Assembly: GCA_965153455.1 (NCBI GenBank)
Contig: OZ234493.1
Span: 36,756,213-36,820,212 of the forward strand
Source of the DNA: Sphagnum compactum
Lineage: Eukaryota > Bryophyta > Sphagnopsida > Sphagnales
Direction of reading: 5' to 3'
DNA: 64,000 bases
Each line of letters begins with the position of its first letter. Position 1 is the stretch's first letter. The position numbers and the translations under genes were made by a program. The notes under the pieces are model-generated. The model made no database searches. It was not told the origin of the DNA and saw nothing but the letters and a program-made list of their open reading frames with translations. This document shows, one piece after another, positions 1 through 12,220 of this stretch.

Positions 1-1690
1 CAATTTGATAACTATCATATCATAAATGAATTGTTTTTAGGGTGATGACCATAATTATGTGGTAAATTAAAATTTTGGCAAAGAATCATTTTCAAATGGA
101 ATATGCTAAAAAATGTGAGGTGGTTTTCTATTTCAAACATTTTTTGGTTGATTAATTCAAACCAAAAACTAATGCATGACCTAAAATAAGAAATGGGTTA
201 TATTATATTATATACACCATAAATATATTGATTATGAATTTAATTCTTTCAATTTATTTCACTTTTTCAAATAATATTAGATGGCATTAACTTTGTGAAA
301 ATTGAAATATAAAGCCCAAACACCAAAATTGAAACCCAAAATTCATTATGAAAAAATAGGTTTCTACAACTAAGCTTCCAATTGGGTTTTAGTTGCAATA
401 AACCCTAAACCCTAAACCATGTGCTCACCCAAAAAGGGTAGATGAAAGTTCATTTTTATGGTCCAAATCTAGTGATTTTTCAAGAAAAAACATTTAAATG
501 ATGTTGAAGTTCACACATTTTTCCATTTCCAAGTTCATACCACCATAATTTAAATTTTTTTTTAAACCTCTAAAAATATGGGCCTTGAAAAAATCAATTT
601 AGATATTGAAATGGACTTTACAAATTTGATATTTTAAATTTTAAATCTTAAAATTTTTGAGAGACTTTTTCTTGCTTGATTTTTTCATCTTAAATGTTAT
701 GGTATTTCAATGTGTGGTGGTAAACAATTATAAATTTAGTTTCCAACTCCATTAGAAAAAAATAATCCATAATGATAAAAACTTTTGAGATAGTTTGGAC
801 TGTGACATTAGATGTACCATCCTTTGTAAAGTCCACCTTGATTTGAACATTTATCCTTTTGGTAAAAAAAAAATTGGGTTTGAAAGATTAGAATGTGGTT
901 TCAAATTTTCATCTCACTTTTGCCAAATTTCTCAAATAGTTTTGAATACAATGCAACAATACTTGACTCAAAAAAAATTCTCACACTACTATCAAAGTGA
1001 GGTGTAATTTATTAGCTTAAATCACTATGGGACCTTAAAAGTGAAATAACTTCATTGCATTTTACTAATTTCACCTAGTGCAAGTTATTTCATTATAATA
1101 TCACTATGTAAACATCATGTTTCATTTCTAGTTAACATAATTCACTATTACAATTTACTATAGCAAATAGGTTTATTTCTATGTTTTTTAAAATATTCTA
1201 TCTATGTTACTTTATGATATACCCTATATTATTTTAAGCTACTTTAGTTATTTAAACGTATATTTTATGTTATTATAGGCTATTATAAATTATTTTACCC
1301 TAAATTATTATATGTTATTTTACTTTAAACTATCTTAACTAATTTATTATAAGCTTTTAAATTATTTAAAATTAAATTATTCAACTAATTTTAGGCTATA
1401 CCTTAGGTTATTTATTTTAAATTAATGTATGTTATTTCAAGTTATACTTTAAATTTTTCAAAGTCATTCTACTTAATGTTATTATAAATGATTCTATCCT
1501 AAGCATAATAATTTTAAAATAATCTAAAACAAAATATAATAACCTAAAGTAAAAATAACTTAAAATAGAAAATAATAACCTATGAAAAATAATTTTAAAT
1601 ACCCTACAATATAATAACTACCGATAGCCTATGATATTATAACATAGAATATCAAACAATAATTTATAAAACAATAATCACCAATAGTTG
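1..1690. other. AT-rich intergenic DNA without recognisable gene
   Basis: No coding region, RNA gene or repeat family is recognisable here; the only longer reading frame (795-1007, 70 codons) has low-complexity composition. From about 1,170 to 1,490 the plus strand is rich in TTATT/GGCTATT words and from about 1,500 onward in AATAA/AATAGCC words. The two halves therefore look loosely like reverse complements, which may be a decayed fold-back or an old arm of the adjacent minisatellite. Around 1,000-1,090 there are TTCACTAG/CACCTAGTG-like words resembling those at 2,945-3,140 and in the MITE at 12,221. Confidence 0.4.
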
Positions 1691-2500
1691 TAATATAACA
1701 TATAATAACCAACAATAACTTACAATACAATAACCATTAATAATCATAATAAAATAGCTGTCAATAACCACCAATAAAATAACCACCAATAACCATTAAT
1801 AAAATAGCCACCAATAGCCATTAATAGATTAATCACGAATAACCATTAATAAAATAATCACAATAACCATTAATACATTAATCACGAATAACTGTTACTA
1901 GAATAGCCACCAATAGCCATTAATAGATTAATCACGAATAATCATTAATAAAATAATCACAATAACCATTAATACATTAATCACGAATAATTGTTACTAG
2001 AATAGCCACCAATAGCCATTAATAGAAGAACCACCAGTAGCCATTAATAAAATAACCACCAATAGCCATTAATAAAATAGCCACCAGTAGTCATTAATAG
2101 AATAATCACCAGTAGCCATTAATAGAATAACCACCAGTATCCATTAATAGATTAATCATAAATAGCCATTAATATATTAGCCACCAATAACCATTAATAG
2201 AGTAGGCACCAATATCCATCAATAAATTAATCACGAATAACCATTAATAATATAGCCACCAATAGCCATTAATAGAATAACCACCAATAGCCATTAATAC
2301 ATTAATCACAAATAGCTATTAATAGAATAACCACCAGTACCCATTAATAGAAGAATAGCCACCAGTAGCCATTAATAGAATAGCCATCAATAACTATTAA
2401 TAGAATAACCACTAATAAACATTAATAGTCACAAATAGAATAGGTACCAATAGCCATTAATAACCACCAATAACACTAATAAAAAAACAACCAATAACCA
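1691..2500. repeat. Minisatellite, 24-25 bp units with 99 bp higher-order period
   Basis: The stretch is built from repeated units of about 24-25 bp of the form CCATTAATAGAATARCCACC followed by AATAG. Around 1,803-2,003 four units form a longer repeat: the segment beginning AATAGCCACCAATAGCC recurs at 1,803, 1,902 and 2,001, exactly 99 bp apart, with only a few substitutions between copies. Further downstream the units remain but the 99 bp register is lost. There is no coding potential. Unequal crossing over or replication slippage is the ordinary explanation. Confidence 0.85.
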
Positions 2501-2603
2501 TATATTATAATTATTTAGGATTGCTAATTTTCAAAGTTTATGTTTTTGTAATGTTCAAAATGAAGTATTTGATAAATAGAATGTAATGTAACATATTATC
2601 ACA

Positions 2604-2712
2604 ACAAGTGGGGTGGTTTGATGGTAAAGGTGTTTGCCCCCATTCCAAAAGTCAAGGGATCAAATCTCATGGGTGGTGTTGTGTGTGGTCAACATGGTAT
2701 GTTGACCGAATA
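2604..2712 (+). mobile_element. Possible tRNA-derived SINE (Au-like head)
   Basis: GGGGTGGTTTGATGGTAAAGG near 2,610 resembles an RNA polymerase III A box inside a tRNA-like head. About 35 bp downstream, GGGATCAAATCTCA resembles a B box (GGTTCRANTCC) with one or two changes. The spacing and the intervening GCCCCCATTCC text resemble the 5' head of plant Au-type SINEs as I remember them. I cannot define the 3' tail or a target duplication, so the end is approximate. It is not a functional tRNA: no acceptor-stem pairing is evident. Confidence 0.45.
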
Positions 2713-3160
2713 TTCTCCTATCAAATTCCTAGGGTAGGTGCCTAGGTTGATTACGTGGCCTACCTACCTACCTAGGCTAGGTTTTAACCCAGTGTAAATA
2801 GTGACACGTGTCAATAAATAATAGGCTTTAAAAATCATGAAATTATCAATAGTATTATATATTAAATAATTAAAATTTAATTAATTTCCATACTGGTTAG
2901 TTAATTAACTAGCAAGTTAATGGTTTGGTAAATTTGTATTTCATTTGAGAATAACCTTGTTTCACTAGTTACTAGTGAAACAAATCATTGTCCGTAGTAA
3001 CTAGTCCCTGTTCACTAGGGGGTTAAAGAATTTCACCTAGTGAAATCGTCCAAATTCACTCAAAAATATAGTGAAACCCATAGTGAATTAGGACGCATTT
3101 CCTAATAGTGTCACTACGACTTCTAAAAAAGTCCACTGTAGTGTCGTGCAAAATAGTGGT
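2713..3160. repeat. TTCACTAG-rich palindromic remnant (MITE-like)
   Basis: From about 2,945 to 3,140 the sequence contains repeated TTCACTAG / CTAGTGAA words in both orientations and a GGACGCATTT motif followed by TAGTG. The 148 bp MITE at 12,221-12,368 has the same ingredients in the same order, so this is probably an older, longer relative. The part before it (2,713-2,940) is AT-rich with a short CCTA/TAGG-rich patch at 2,725-2,785 and no gene. Confidence 0.4.
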
Positions 3161-3951
3161 ATAATAGTTTGCAACTAAAATGTTTAGTCACAAATGACTT
3201 GCAACTAAAAAGTTTATCCCATATGTTTTGGCTTTCATTCTCATCTTGAAAAGTATATAAACAAGGTGTTTTGTCTTACATTTTCATATATTAAAACATG
3301 GGTATATGGGATGAGCCAATACAAAAGATTTAACCTAAAATAAAATATAAATATTCATGTATTTACACCTATTTACCTATTTCCCCAACTTACCTACTTG
3401 CTTTTCTACCTACCTACCTAAGTAGGTATTTCACCTAAGTAGGTAAATAGGTCCTATCTAAATAGGCGTTTAGCCTAGATGGGTAGGTAGGTATATAGGT
3501 AAGTAGCTAGTTCAACCTACATACCTAAATATTGATTTAAATTTAATTTGGACAAATTGAATAATTAATATACCATGTGGCAAAAAAATTATTGCACCAC
3601 ATGTCACAATCTAAACCATCCAAACATAAAAATTATACATCTTAGATTATTTCAAAATAATGATAAAATATTTTTAAATATTAAGAGTTGGGACACGTGG
3701 CAACACATAATTTGTTCCCGTTGTGCACCAAAAAAGTCGCATCCTAGTTGCAAGCAACAATACATATATAACCAATCAAAAGATGAAGGCATATTTCATT
3801 GATTTATTTTTCATCCAAAATTCATTGTCGTTTGCAATTAGTGTTAATGCAACTTGTCAAACACAACTATTAGGATTTTAGTTACAAATGTTGCTTGCAA
3901 CTAAAAATTAGTCATAGGGACCAATTCCAAAATGGCCATTTTCTACTAGTG
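3160..3951. mobile_element. End of a CACTA (En/Spm-like) element
   Basis: The right end reads GGCCATTTTCTACTAGTG (ending at 3,951). Its reverse complement starts CACTAGTAGAAAATGGCC, a classical plant CACTA terminal inverted repeat. Inward lie several TTGCAACTAAAA / TTAGTTGCAA words (near 3,170, 3,200, 3,885-3,905), which fit the subterminal repeats bound by CACTA transposases. The left boundary is unclear and no transposase is visible. The interior includes an AT-rich stretch and the CCTA cluster, so this is either a non-autonomous copy or one detached end. Confidence 0.45.
3377..3530. repeat. CCTA / TAGG palindromic simple-repeat cluster
   Basis: About 150 bp is dominated by CCTACC / GGTAGG words in alternating orientation (CTACCTACCTACC, then AAGTAGGT, then GGGTAGGTAGGT, then CAACCTACATACCT). 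This gives several overlapping inverted repeats able to form hairpins. A smaller cluster of the same words lies at 2,725-2,785. It has no coding potential; the origin is unknown. Confidence 0.6.
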
Positions 3952-4379
3952 GGATTACCTTCCCTAATACTTCATCATTTCCTAATTCAACACCACAAGA
4001 TACTTGGGAATCTATCAACCGTTTTCCATTGCTAGAATCAAAGCACAACTTGATTCCATATTCTCCTCCTTTCTTTAATGTTACACATAACCTTTTTAAC
4101 AAAAGAATCATCTCATAACCAAAAACTCGCAACTATCTCCCCCTTCTTCTCAAGACCACACAAGGCCCATATCCTCCCCATGAAAATAAGTCCTTATCTT
4201 TCTTAGAAATCCACTAGATGATTGGTGGATTACCACCAACCATTCAACTAATTAACCCCATTAACTTCATCCTTTTGGTAAAAGATGATAAGTCTACTAG
4301 ATTAATAACCAACTAGTTACTAAAATGCCCCATGGTACTAATTAGCCTAGGGATTTCTACCCTTAACACCCACCGAACA

Positions 4380-4792
4380 ATGGTGGACCAACACTAGCAA
4401 GTTGGTGGAGGATCTGATAAATAGGGATCAAACACAATTGGCAAAGGACATCTAAAGGGCAAAAAATGTTAGTCGTGAACCAAATGTAATGGTAATGCTT
4501 TAAATGATGTTATTAAAGTTTTTTATAGCAATTACTAAGTGCTCAAAGAAGTAACAAGGCAATGAATCTTATAATTAGAAATGAATATTGATTTTTAAGA
4601 TGTCAATGAGGATGTGGATCATCTTCAAGTGGCGCAAACCCTTTTCCAAGGCCACACCTTGGAGTGGTGGGCCAAGGAAAAGTGAAAGAGCTTAATTAAC
4701 TTGCAATCAATGAACCAGAAGTTCATTACTTCAAGATGATGGTGAAAGAAAGATTCTTTTTTAATAGCTTAACCTTGAAGGATGGGTTTGCC
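4380..4792 (+). pseudogene. Ty3/gypsy gag fragment, truncated
   Basis: The plus strand encodes a broken gag-like reading with the motif AQTLFQGHTLEWWAKEK, the W-W signature of plant retrotransposon gag, followed by a KERFF..LKDGFA segment as in gag proteins after the W-W region. Stop codons interrupt it. Homology stops abruptly at 4,792, where CACTAGAAAAAAACCCC begins, so a CACTA-like end appears to have inserted into or recombined with it. Nothing upstream (3,952-4,379) is recognisable. Confidence 0.5.
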
Positions 4793-7700
4793 CACTAGAA
4801 AAAAACCCCAAAATGTAACAAATTGATTTGAGACTACACGCAACTAATTGTCATCTGCAACTAACCTTGGTTATTTTTGCAATTAAAAATCACATTAGAC
4901 ATCTTTTGGTCACATCTGCAACTATGTTGCAATACTAGTTTTTTTGTTATTCCAATGGACTTTTTTTGCATTATATTCATCCAAGAAGGCCCATGAAGGC
5001 CCATGTATGACCCATTTGTTGCAAAAGTGACCAAAAAATGGTACCTATTGGTTATGTATACATTAAGTTATGTATAATAGGCCTTATGTATACATTATTT
5101 ATTTTACATTCACAAGGTATATATTAGCATTATTTTCATGGTTTAATTGAGCTTGGTTGGAAATTTTATGTAATATATTAACCTCACATTAAGGTATATG
5201 TAAAGGTGGTAATACATCAATAATAAACAAATGTATATATGCATATCTTGAGATTATTAAAATTATAATATATAAAGGATATATTAAAGTCATATTGCAA
5301 GCTTATCCAAGGTTTATTATGCTTCTAAAAAATATTATTTTTGTGCAATTATTATTATCATTAAATATTGATTAATAAAATTAATATCACTTACAACAAA
5401 TGACATTATAAAATTAATATAAATATTATTATAGATAACATCATAAGGTTACCTTCTAGCTAAAATTATATTCCAATAATAATGATAACAATATTTATTA
5501 CTTGAATTATTACAACATAACAACTTATTTCAGTTATAGATTATAAAATTATAATTATTATTATTTTAATATTACATTTTATTATAATTATTAAAAAATT
5601 TAATATAGTTACTCTAATTACTTTAATTATATTAATTACAATAATTACATTAATTTTAATAATTATGTTAATTACATGAATTATTGTAATTTTAATAATT
5701 AATAATCATATGAATTACATTAATTACAATCATTATCTTCCACCAAAGTAATGAATCATGTAATCAAGAGCTTGTCTAGATCACGTTTGACCAAAGCTGC
5801 ATATTTAAGATTCATTCATATCGATTTTGCTGGGAAGGCGGTATCGTTGTATCCAGTTCAATCTGGTGTTGAGCAATGTGAGGAGGTATTCCTTTGAAAT
5901 CCTTGTAGGACCATGCGAAAACATCCTTGTATTCTTGGAGCAAAGATTCCTTTTCTGCAGCTATCAAAAGGTCCATATTAGCGTTGAACTTCACCAACTG
6001 TGGTTTGATAACAGTGCCTAGGTTCAAATCTCAAATTTAGACATCTTGTAGCATCCACCTGGCAATTTTCAAATCCTGCACCTTTAATGTGCGAGATTTC
6101 ATCTACCGGAATTTCCCCCAAGGTATGAAGGAAATCAAATTTTAGCTCCTCTGAACTGATTTCTGGAACAACATAAAACACAAGTGTGCTCAATTCTAGT
6201 AGAATAATTGTTCTAATGGTGAATAATTCTAATTATGCTTAGAGGAAAATTTCCTCTTCATATGTGATGCCATTGGCAAAGTCAAAACAGAAAAGAATTT
6301 CTAGTCACTTGGTATTAGCATCCAAGTGTTTTGTTACTAGAATTGTTCAAATCGTTCCATTTCCTTCTATGGTGATCAAGTTCTTCCCCAATCATGAATC
6401 ACCTTGGCATTCCTAAACCAAGGTTGGCCAAGGAGCATGGAATAACTGGCATCCAACACATTGTTCCACATAATGATGAAAGTTGCAATGTATGGAATTC
6501 CATATATATGTATTTTTAAGTCGCGGATGATTTCGACTGGCGTATTTTTAAATCAAACTTTGATCCACCATTCAGAGCATATAAGGGTAAGGTTTGGGGG
6601 AAGGCAACCCCAACCACTTCCTTAGATCCTCTGTGCTAATGTTGGCACCAAAACCTCCGTCTAGTAACACATCATCCACCAAATTTCTCCCTACATGTCT
6701 TTGGATAGTCACCATGTGAGGGTCGATGGTAACTAAAGCCAATGTTGGAATCGGTGGTAAAGGAGGAACTGATTTTTTTTTCCGAAAAGAGTTTTAAAAA
6801 AACATATTGTTTTAAGTTTGGTGCAAGCTGAAAGAGTTGTCTAAAGGTCAACATATGTTTGCTTTCGAGTAACTGATCTCCAATAGCCTATTGAACTAGA
6901 ATTAATTCCTCCGTGGCTTTTCATGGGTCAATTAATTTCCAAACCAAGATTAACTTGTATGGCATCCTTTGTCTCTTAGCGCTTGTTCATTCTTATGGGC
7001 AGTTCCTCAATGGTCTTCGTTGTTGGAAGTTGTAATGGGTGTTCCTCCTTCTATAGTTGTTCGATAACATCTTCAAATGATTTATGAAGTTGTTCTTTGT
7101 CTTGTCAGTTTGCACCAATCTTGTTTCGCTTTGTCTTTTTTTCCTTGAATGCATAAGCATTAGAAACTTGACTTGGGGTAGTTATGGCCAACACCATGTT
7201 GATTGTTACATTTTCCTTTTTCGGTTCGGAGTTTGCCTTTTTGTTTTTGAACATCTCCAAGGCTTCCTACCAGTGCGAGCAATCAAAAATCTTATGATCA
7301 GGACCTCCACAAATGAAACAAGACTACTAAGTGGTAATATTACCGATTTTGTTATTCCAATTTCCTTTATTTGGATTTCCAATTGTCTTCGATTGAACAT
7401 ACACTTCATTCACATGTACATCCTTTTTCTCCTTCAACCAGTTGTTGAAGTTTTTTGGGTTCAATGGCAATGTTTTTTGGTATGACCTAATTTTTTGCAT
7501 TGATCGCATATTAATTCACCCTTCGTGGAATCTCCGATTTTTTCTAGTTTTGGTGGAGGTTCTAGTAATTTCTAGTATCATTAGCATCACCCATGTTCTC
7601 TTCACATGTCACCGCAACTTCTTTGTGGAAAAACAATGTATCCCGTTTCATCCTTGTAGTGGCTATTTGCAAATAAGGTACCAATTTTGCTTAGAAGAAT

Positions 7701-10297
7701 GTCGTAAGCAAATTGTTCTCCACCTTATGATTTAAGTAGTTCGCTAGTTTTAGTATACGTTCATAATATACCTCCACTTTTTCATTCGTTGCTTGTTTGA
7801 TGACTCTCAAAGCCATATACACATGTTCGTCTATTTGTTTTTCGATAACACTTATAGAAAGTAATTTCCAATTTGATAAATGTGCATCATGGGTGAGATT
7901 GTATGAAATTTTCCCCCCATTCCAAAATTGCATCCATGATGGGCCTATCCAAGGTCCCCCTGCAAGTGTGGTCATTGTTAGAGTCGGTTGTTTTAGAGGT
8001 TCTCCTCCAACCCTCGTCAATCCAACGCCCATTCTCACCTTTTCCATATTAGATGATCGTTGCGGCCATCATTCGTGTTACCCGGTGGAATGACTAAATT
8101 TGTTGGGTTGTCTTTTGTTGGAAGGTCTAGAAGATCCGTCACTTGCATCTAGTGGGCCTCCGCCACCAGCTTCGACCATGATCGTTACAAGCATGGCCAC
8201 ATTATTGCCTGACCTCATATCTAGCCAACCCCATCTTGGTGGTACACTTGGCCTTCCCCCTTAATAAGGCTATCCCATCATGGGCTAGTAAGGTTGCATG
8301 GAAGCCAGTGCTGCAAAAAAGCCATAACCCTTTGGGGAAGGAAAAGGATTTTCTATGGGATTTAAAATCTTGGAAATTCACCCCTATCTCCTTCATTAAC
8401 CGAGTGTGAACCAAAATTTCTTGGTGCAATATTTGGGTAACTAATGACTATAGTTATGGGAGATTTCCCAGAGGAAATGCAGTTGGCAAACTTGGTTGAA
8501 CTTCAACTCAATTAGATCTATAGGGACATCTGGTTAACAAATGCCCAAACCCATGATAGAATGAACACACATGAAGGGAGATTTCCACATTGAAAACAAA
8601 AGTTACCGGATTTTCTGGGTGAAGTTTATTGTTGTTCGTGAAATTCATTTTCAACAAATGGCCACTACAATTATCTTCCAAGGTATCTCTTTCCTAAAGG
8701 TGCTTTAACTTTTTCAAGCGCTCTCAAATTTGATTCAAACTGGTCTTCAGAGTGGTTGAGTTATGTAACATTCTTTCATGGTACCAAAAAACTAGATTTT
8801 CGGTAGGATTTCAAATAGGTTCCCAAGAGACTCCTTGTTATAATGTAACAACATTAACCTCGAGAGAGGTTCCCCCATCAATTTCGATAATTGAACTATT
8901 CTAGTGTCCAATTCTGTTTTTTCCATTACAAATTCCAACGCATTGCTATTATGAAATGTATTGACAATGTTGTCATTCACTCTGGATAGATCCAATTTAG
9001 CAATCAATCAGCCAATTCTTCCACTTTCCTGCAAAACCTCATCCAACTTCTTTCGCATACCTCTCGTCATAACAATTGACATAATGCACCCAAACAAAAG
9101 ATGGCAAATAGTTTTTTATATTTCTTTTTTTATTATTATGTTAAAACAAAAACACTTAATGGAAAACAAATAATAAAAACACTTAATGAAAAATAAAAAA
9201 CAATAATCCTTGTGAAATCAAACCAAAAAAGTTAACGTTGAATAAAGTCAAATAACTTTATTCTTTTGCCAAACTTAAAATTACGGAAATAGATATTTTG
9301 GTTCTATATCCGTAGAATGGTTGCCAAATGTTAAGGCCACTCGGTAAATAACTAGTTTTATAAGTGGACTAGAAATTTAATAAATTTATGTTCAATAGGT
9401 GATCGTTAAAATCATAAAAATGTTGTTACTTATATCAAATAAATTTCCCGAGTAGTGTAGTTTTCGGTAGGGGACATACCCTATTGGATTTGAAGTGAAA
9501 GTAGACACATGTGACCACCTTAGATGTCAAAACTTAAAACCTAAAGTTCAAATGGCAGAAAAAGGATAACCATGAAAAAAACACACATTGAATGAACACA
9601 CTTGAGAACATAAAACCTTGTGGAAAAATACCACTCTGGCATCAACTTATTGATGGAAAATCATGATTATTGAAAGAAAAAACACTTATTATTTCAATAA
9701 GAAGGTAAAGTTTTGAACTTCCTCCACAATTAAGCTTGAAAAAACTTCGTATTGTTTTTCACTTGGCCAGAGAGAGCCCCAAAACTAAAAGTCCTCAATA
9801 TATACATTGCATACCTTGTAAAAAAAATCCTAACTACTAGCCCAATTGATCATTTCTAAATAAACATCTCCAAATCCGATTTCGGTTAAAAAATGTTTCT
9901 CACTTCAATAGAAATGTGAACATGTGACATGATCACATGTATGTACATGGACATTAGTTGCAACATAGTTGATGCGTTAGTGACACATTTACAATATTTC
10001 ATTGTTGTTTAAAATAGTTGTCACATGTAATTACAATGCAATTCTTTAAAAAATCAAACATGGTTGACTATGGATTTATGTATGGTATGTACAAATTATC
10101 ACATAAAAGACCCATTTTCAACTCACTTACAATTATAAAACAATCAACTAAATTTTTAATGTTGCAATTTATTTATTAATTCCTCATATTTCCAAGGGGA
10201 TAATTACATGGTAGTTGTACAATAGTTGTATATGAGTTGTTTTTTGAACTCTAGTTGCAAGGTAATGAGGTTTCAATGGACATAATTTCTCATAGTG
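4793..10297. mobile_element. Possible CACTA-like element enclosing a retrotransposon
   Basis: The left end starts CACTAGAAAAAAACCCC and is followed by GCAACTAA / GCAACTATG subterminal words (4,840-4,940) and AATGGAC. The right end has the inverted counterpart: AGTTGCAA words (9,955-10,260), CAATGGACATAATTTCTC, then ATAGTG at 10,297. The arrangement fits two decayed CACTA ends about 5.5 kb apart. The terminal repeats match poorly after the first bases and the 3-bp flanks do not match, so a chance or composite pairing is possible. The interior holds AT-rich DNA (4,980-5,780) and the gypsy relic at 5,790-8,430. Confidence 0.3.
5790..8430 (-). pseudogene. Decayed Ty3/gypsy gag-protease-RT relic
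   Basis: Read on the minus strand from 8,430 down, pieces of a plant Ty3/gypsy polyprotein appear in the right order. A gag segment lies at about 7,690-8,050 (WIGPSWMQF, YYERILKLANYLNHK). Two CCHC zinc knuckles follow: CDQCKKLGHTKKHC near 7,470-7,508 and CFICGGPDHKIFDC near 7,275-7,320. An aspartic-protease-like segment spans about 6,310-6,700 (LLDGGFGANISTEDLRKWLG, GQPWFRNAKVIHDWG). The start of reverse transcriptase is at 5,812-6,027 (LLQEYKDVFAWSYKDFKGIP). Many frameshifts and stops break it, and the rest of RT, RNase H and integrase are missing. No LTRs were identified. The protease has DGG where most retroelements have DTG/DSG. Confidence 0.75.
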
Positions 10298-10979
10298 GTA
10301 TTTCAATATCTACATCTGAAGTATTACCAAAAGAATACAAATTTGATGCGTTTTAAACTACATCATTAATCTTATTATTTACATACATAATTATGATCAT
10401 AATTCAACAAAATTCCTATTGTTCTTCATTATTCAAACAAAATGAATATACATTATTCATAAGCAAAATAAAAAGCAAAACCCAACATTAGTTTTCATGT
10501 CCAAGTTAGTCTTCTTCTTTCTCCTATATTTTCAAATTTTCATTTGTAGAAATAATCTTTCTTTCAAAAATCCTCCTCACAAACATCTTCATGGAAGAAA
10601 ATTAATTGAAATCTTCTTTCCAAAAACACAATTCAAACCTCTTTTTAGTTCTAATTAGTTTTTTACAAGTGAGAATGATCACAATCTCCAATTTTTGAAA
10701 AATAGTCGTTGTTGCCACCACACATAATGCCAATAAGACCAATACTTCAAAAGAATCTACACAATTGTTCAAGAGCATAGACCATGATCTTGTATAAGAT
10801 TTTATAAAGATTTTACATGATTGAAATTGTAACAACAATAAGTAAAAGTAGACAAATTACAAATGCAAAAACCATTTTAAGCTATAGAATAATAACGTGA
10901 AGTAGCAAATGGTAGCTTAAGAGTAACAAAGGAAATAAGAGTTGGAAAAAAAGGAACAACATATGAATAAGATACAAAT
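8431..10979. other. AT-rich DNA, no gene recognised
   Basis: 8,431-9,930 probably contains the leader and upstream gag region of the gypsy relic, but I cannot place a primer-binding site or LTR. The minus reading frame at 8,792-9,007 (71 codons) is not recognisable. 9,930-10,300 carries the TTGCAAC words described for the CACTA-like end. 10,300-10,980 is AT-rich with no homology seen. Confidence 0.35.
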
Positions 10980-12115
10980 GAATTTTTTCCATTAACATCA
11001 AAAGAAGGAGAACTTGGAATGCAAGTGGAAGCATTGGAGAAGATCAAAATGGAGAGGGATATGCTTCAACAACATTTGAACAAGGTTGATGGAAAGTATT
11101 GGGCATTTCAAAACAAATAAATCAAGTTGCAACACAATGTGCAACCCTAACCTAGGACAATAGCATATTGGAAACAACAATGCTAGATCAAGTAAAATAG
11201 ATTCAGCTTGATTAAAAAAATACTTTGAGATTATAATGCAGAAAAGAATGACGGTAAGCTCGATAGGGCAAGGATGTAGGCCACATATGGGAGATCAATG
11301 AAAACATTGTAGGTGGACACAACTAAATTATAGGTGGCCATGGAAAAAATGAAAATGTTGGAACCATATTATTCCATGCATTGATTGCAAGAGTATGACA
11401 AATAGTTGATGAACTATACCATATTATGGACAGAAAACATGTACTTGAGTTGTTAGCCACCAATATGGATATATGGTGGAATTTAATGTAAGATATTTTG
11501 GTTATTCATCTATAAAAAGTTTTGGCCAAATAATGTGTTGATGAAAAAATGTACAAAGGCAAACTTAGGACATACACAAAGGCATACCTAAAGATTGTGT
11601 CCAATACACTGGTAATGAATATGATATATAGGAATGAAAGTCTAGAACCATTAGAACAAGAAGCAAGTTCAAGTGGTACAACATAGGAGTTAGGACTTTT
11701 ATCACCAACAAAACCATGGACAATATGGGCAAGTGGTGATGGAATAACAAAGGTAGAACCTAAAAATTTGACTGAACCACAACAAACAACTATTCCACAT
11801 AATAAATGCCAATATAATAACAAATGTAGTAAACACAATAAAATTGTGGAACAAGTGACATTGGAATTTGAAAAATGTCACAACATTTGTTACAAAGTTC
11901 ACCACAATTGAGGTGGAGGATAGTGGATAGATGTAGTGTCTTCATCACAATTAGTAAACAAGTGTACAACCACAACAAAAGGCACAACTATTTGATCAAC
12001 AACCAATTGTTACAATATAGGAAACGTTGCATCATACACAATCTTCACATGACCAACAAATTATATATGAATCAAGCACCTGATAATCACAATAGATGTA
12101 GTTCCTAACATGCAT
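10980..12115 (+). pseudogene. Unrecognised coding relic with coiled-coil-like start
   Basis: On the plus strand 11,000-11,210 reads, with a few stops and one frame change, as a heptad-rich peptide (MQVEALEKIKMERDMLQQHL, then further hydrophobic heptads). It continues through 11,500-12,110 as a broken reading frame with protein-like composition (for example LEFEKCHNICYKVHHN near 11,860). I do not recognise the family. It lies between transposon relics and most likely derives from a transposable-element ORF or a captured gene. The minus-strand ORFs over 11,506-11,987 look like shadows. Confidence 0.3.
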
Positions 12116-12220
12116 CTTTTATGCTTTCTAATTAGGGATTTCAAAGATGGAATGCAAAGTACAAGGGGTGACTGTTAAGGACATAACATGAAATAACGTT
12201 TGGTAAGAAGGGGATCACAC

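Noticed and set aside
1691-2500. Regular repeats that could be taken for a CRISPR array
   Set aside because: Units are contiguous without unique spacers, internal similarity is graded, and the context is plant nuclear DNA. This is a minisatellite.
2604-2680. A tRNA gene
   Set aside because: Only A-box-like and B-box-like motifs are present. No cloverleaf pairing or anticodon arm could be drawn, so a SINE head fits better.
5827-6021. Plus-strand 64-codon ORF
   Set aside because: It is the antisense shadow of the reverse-transcriptase start on the minus strand.
7084-8093. Plus-strand ORFs of 97-133 codons
   Set aside because: They overlap the gypsy gag and zinc-knuckle relic read on the minus strand and have no recognisable domain.
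9620-9650. A primer-binding site for the decayed gypsy element
   Set aside because: ACCACTCTGGCATCAA resembles an inverted tRNA-Met site only loosely and no LTR end adjoins it.
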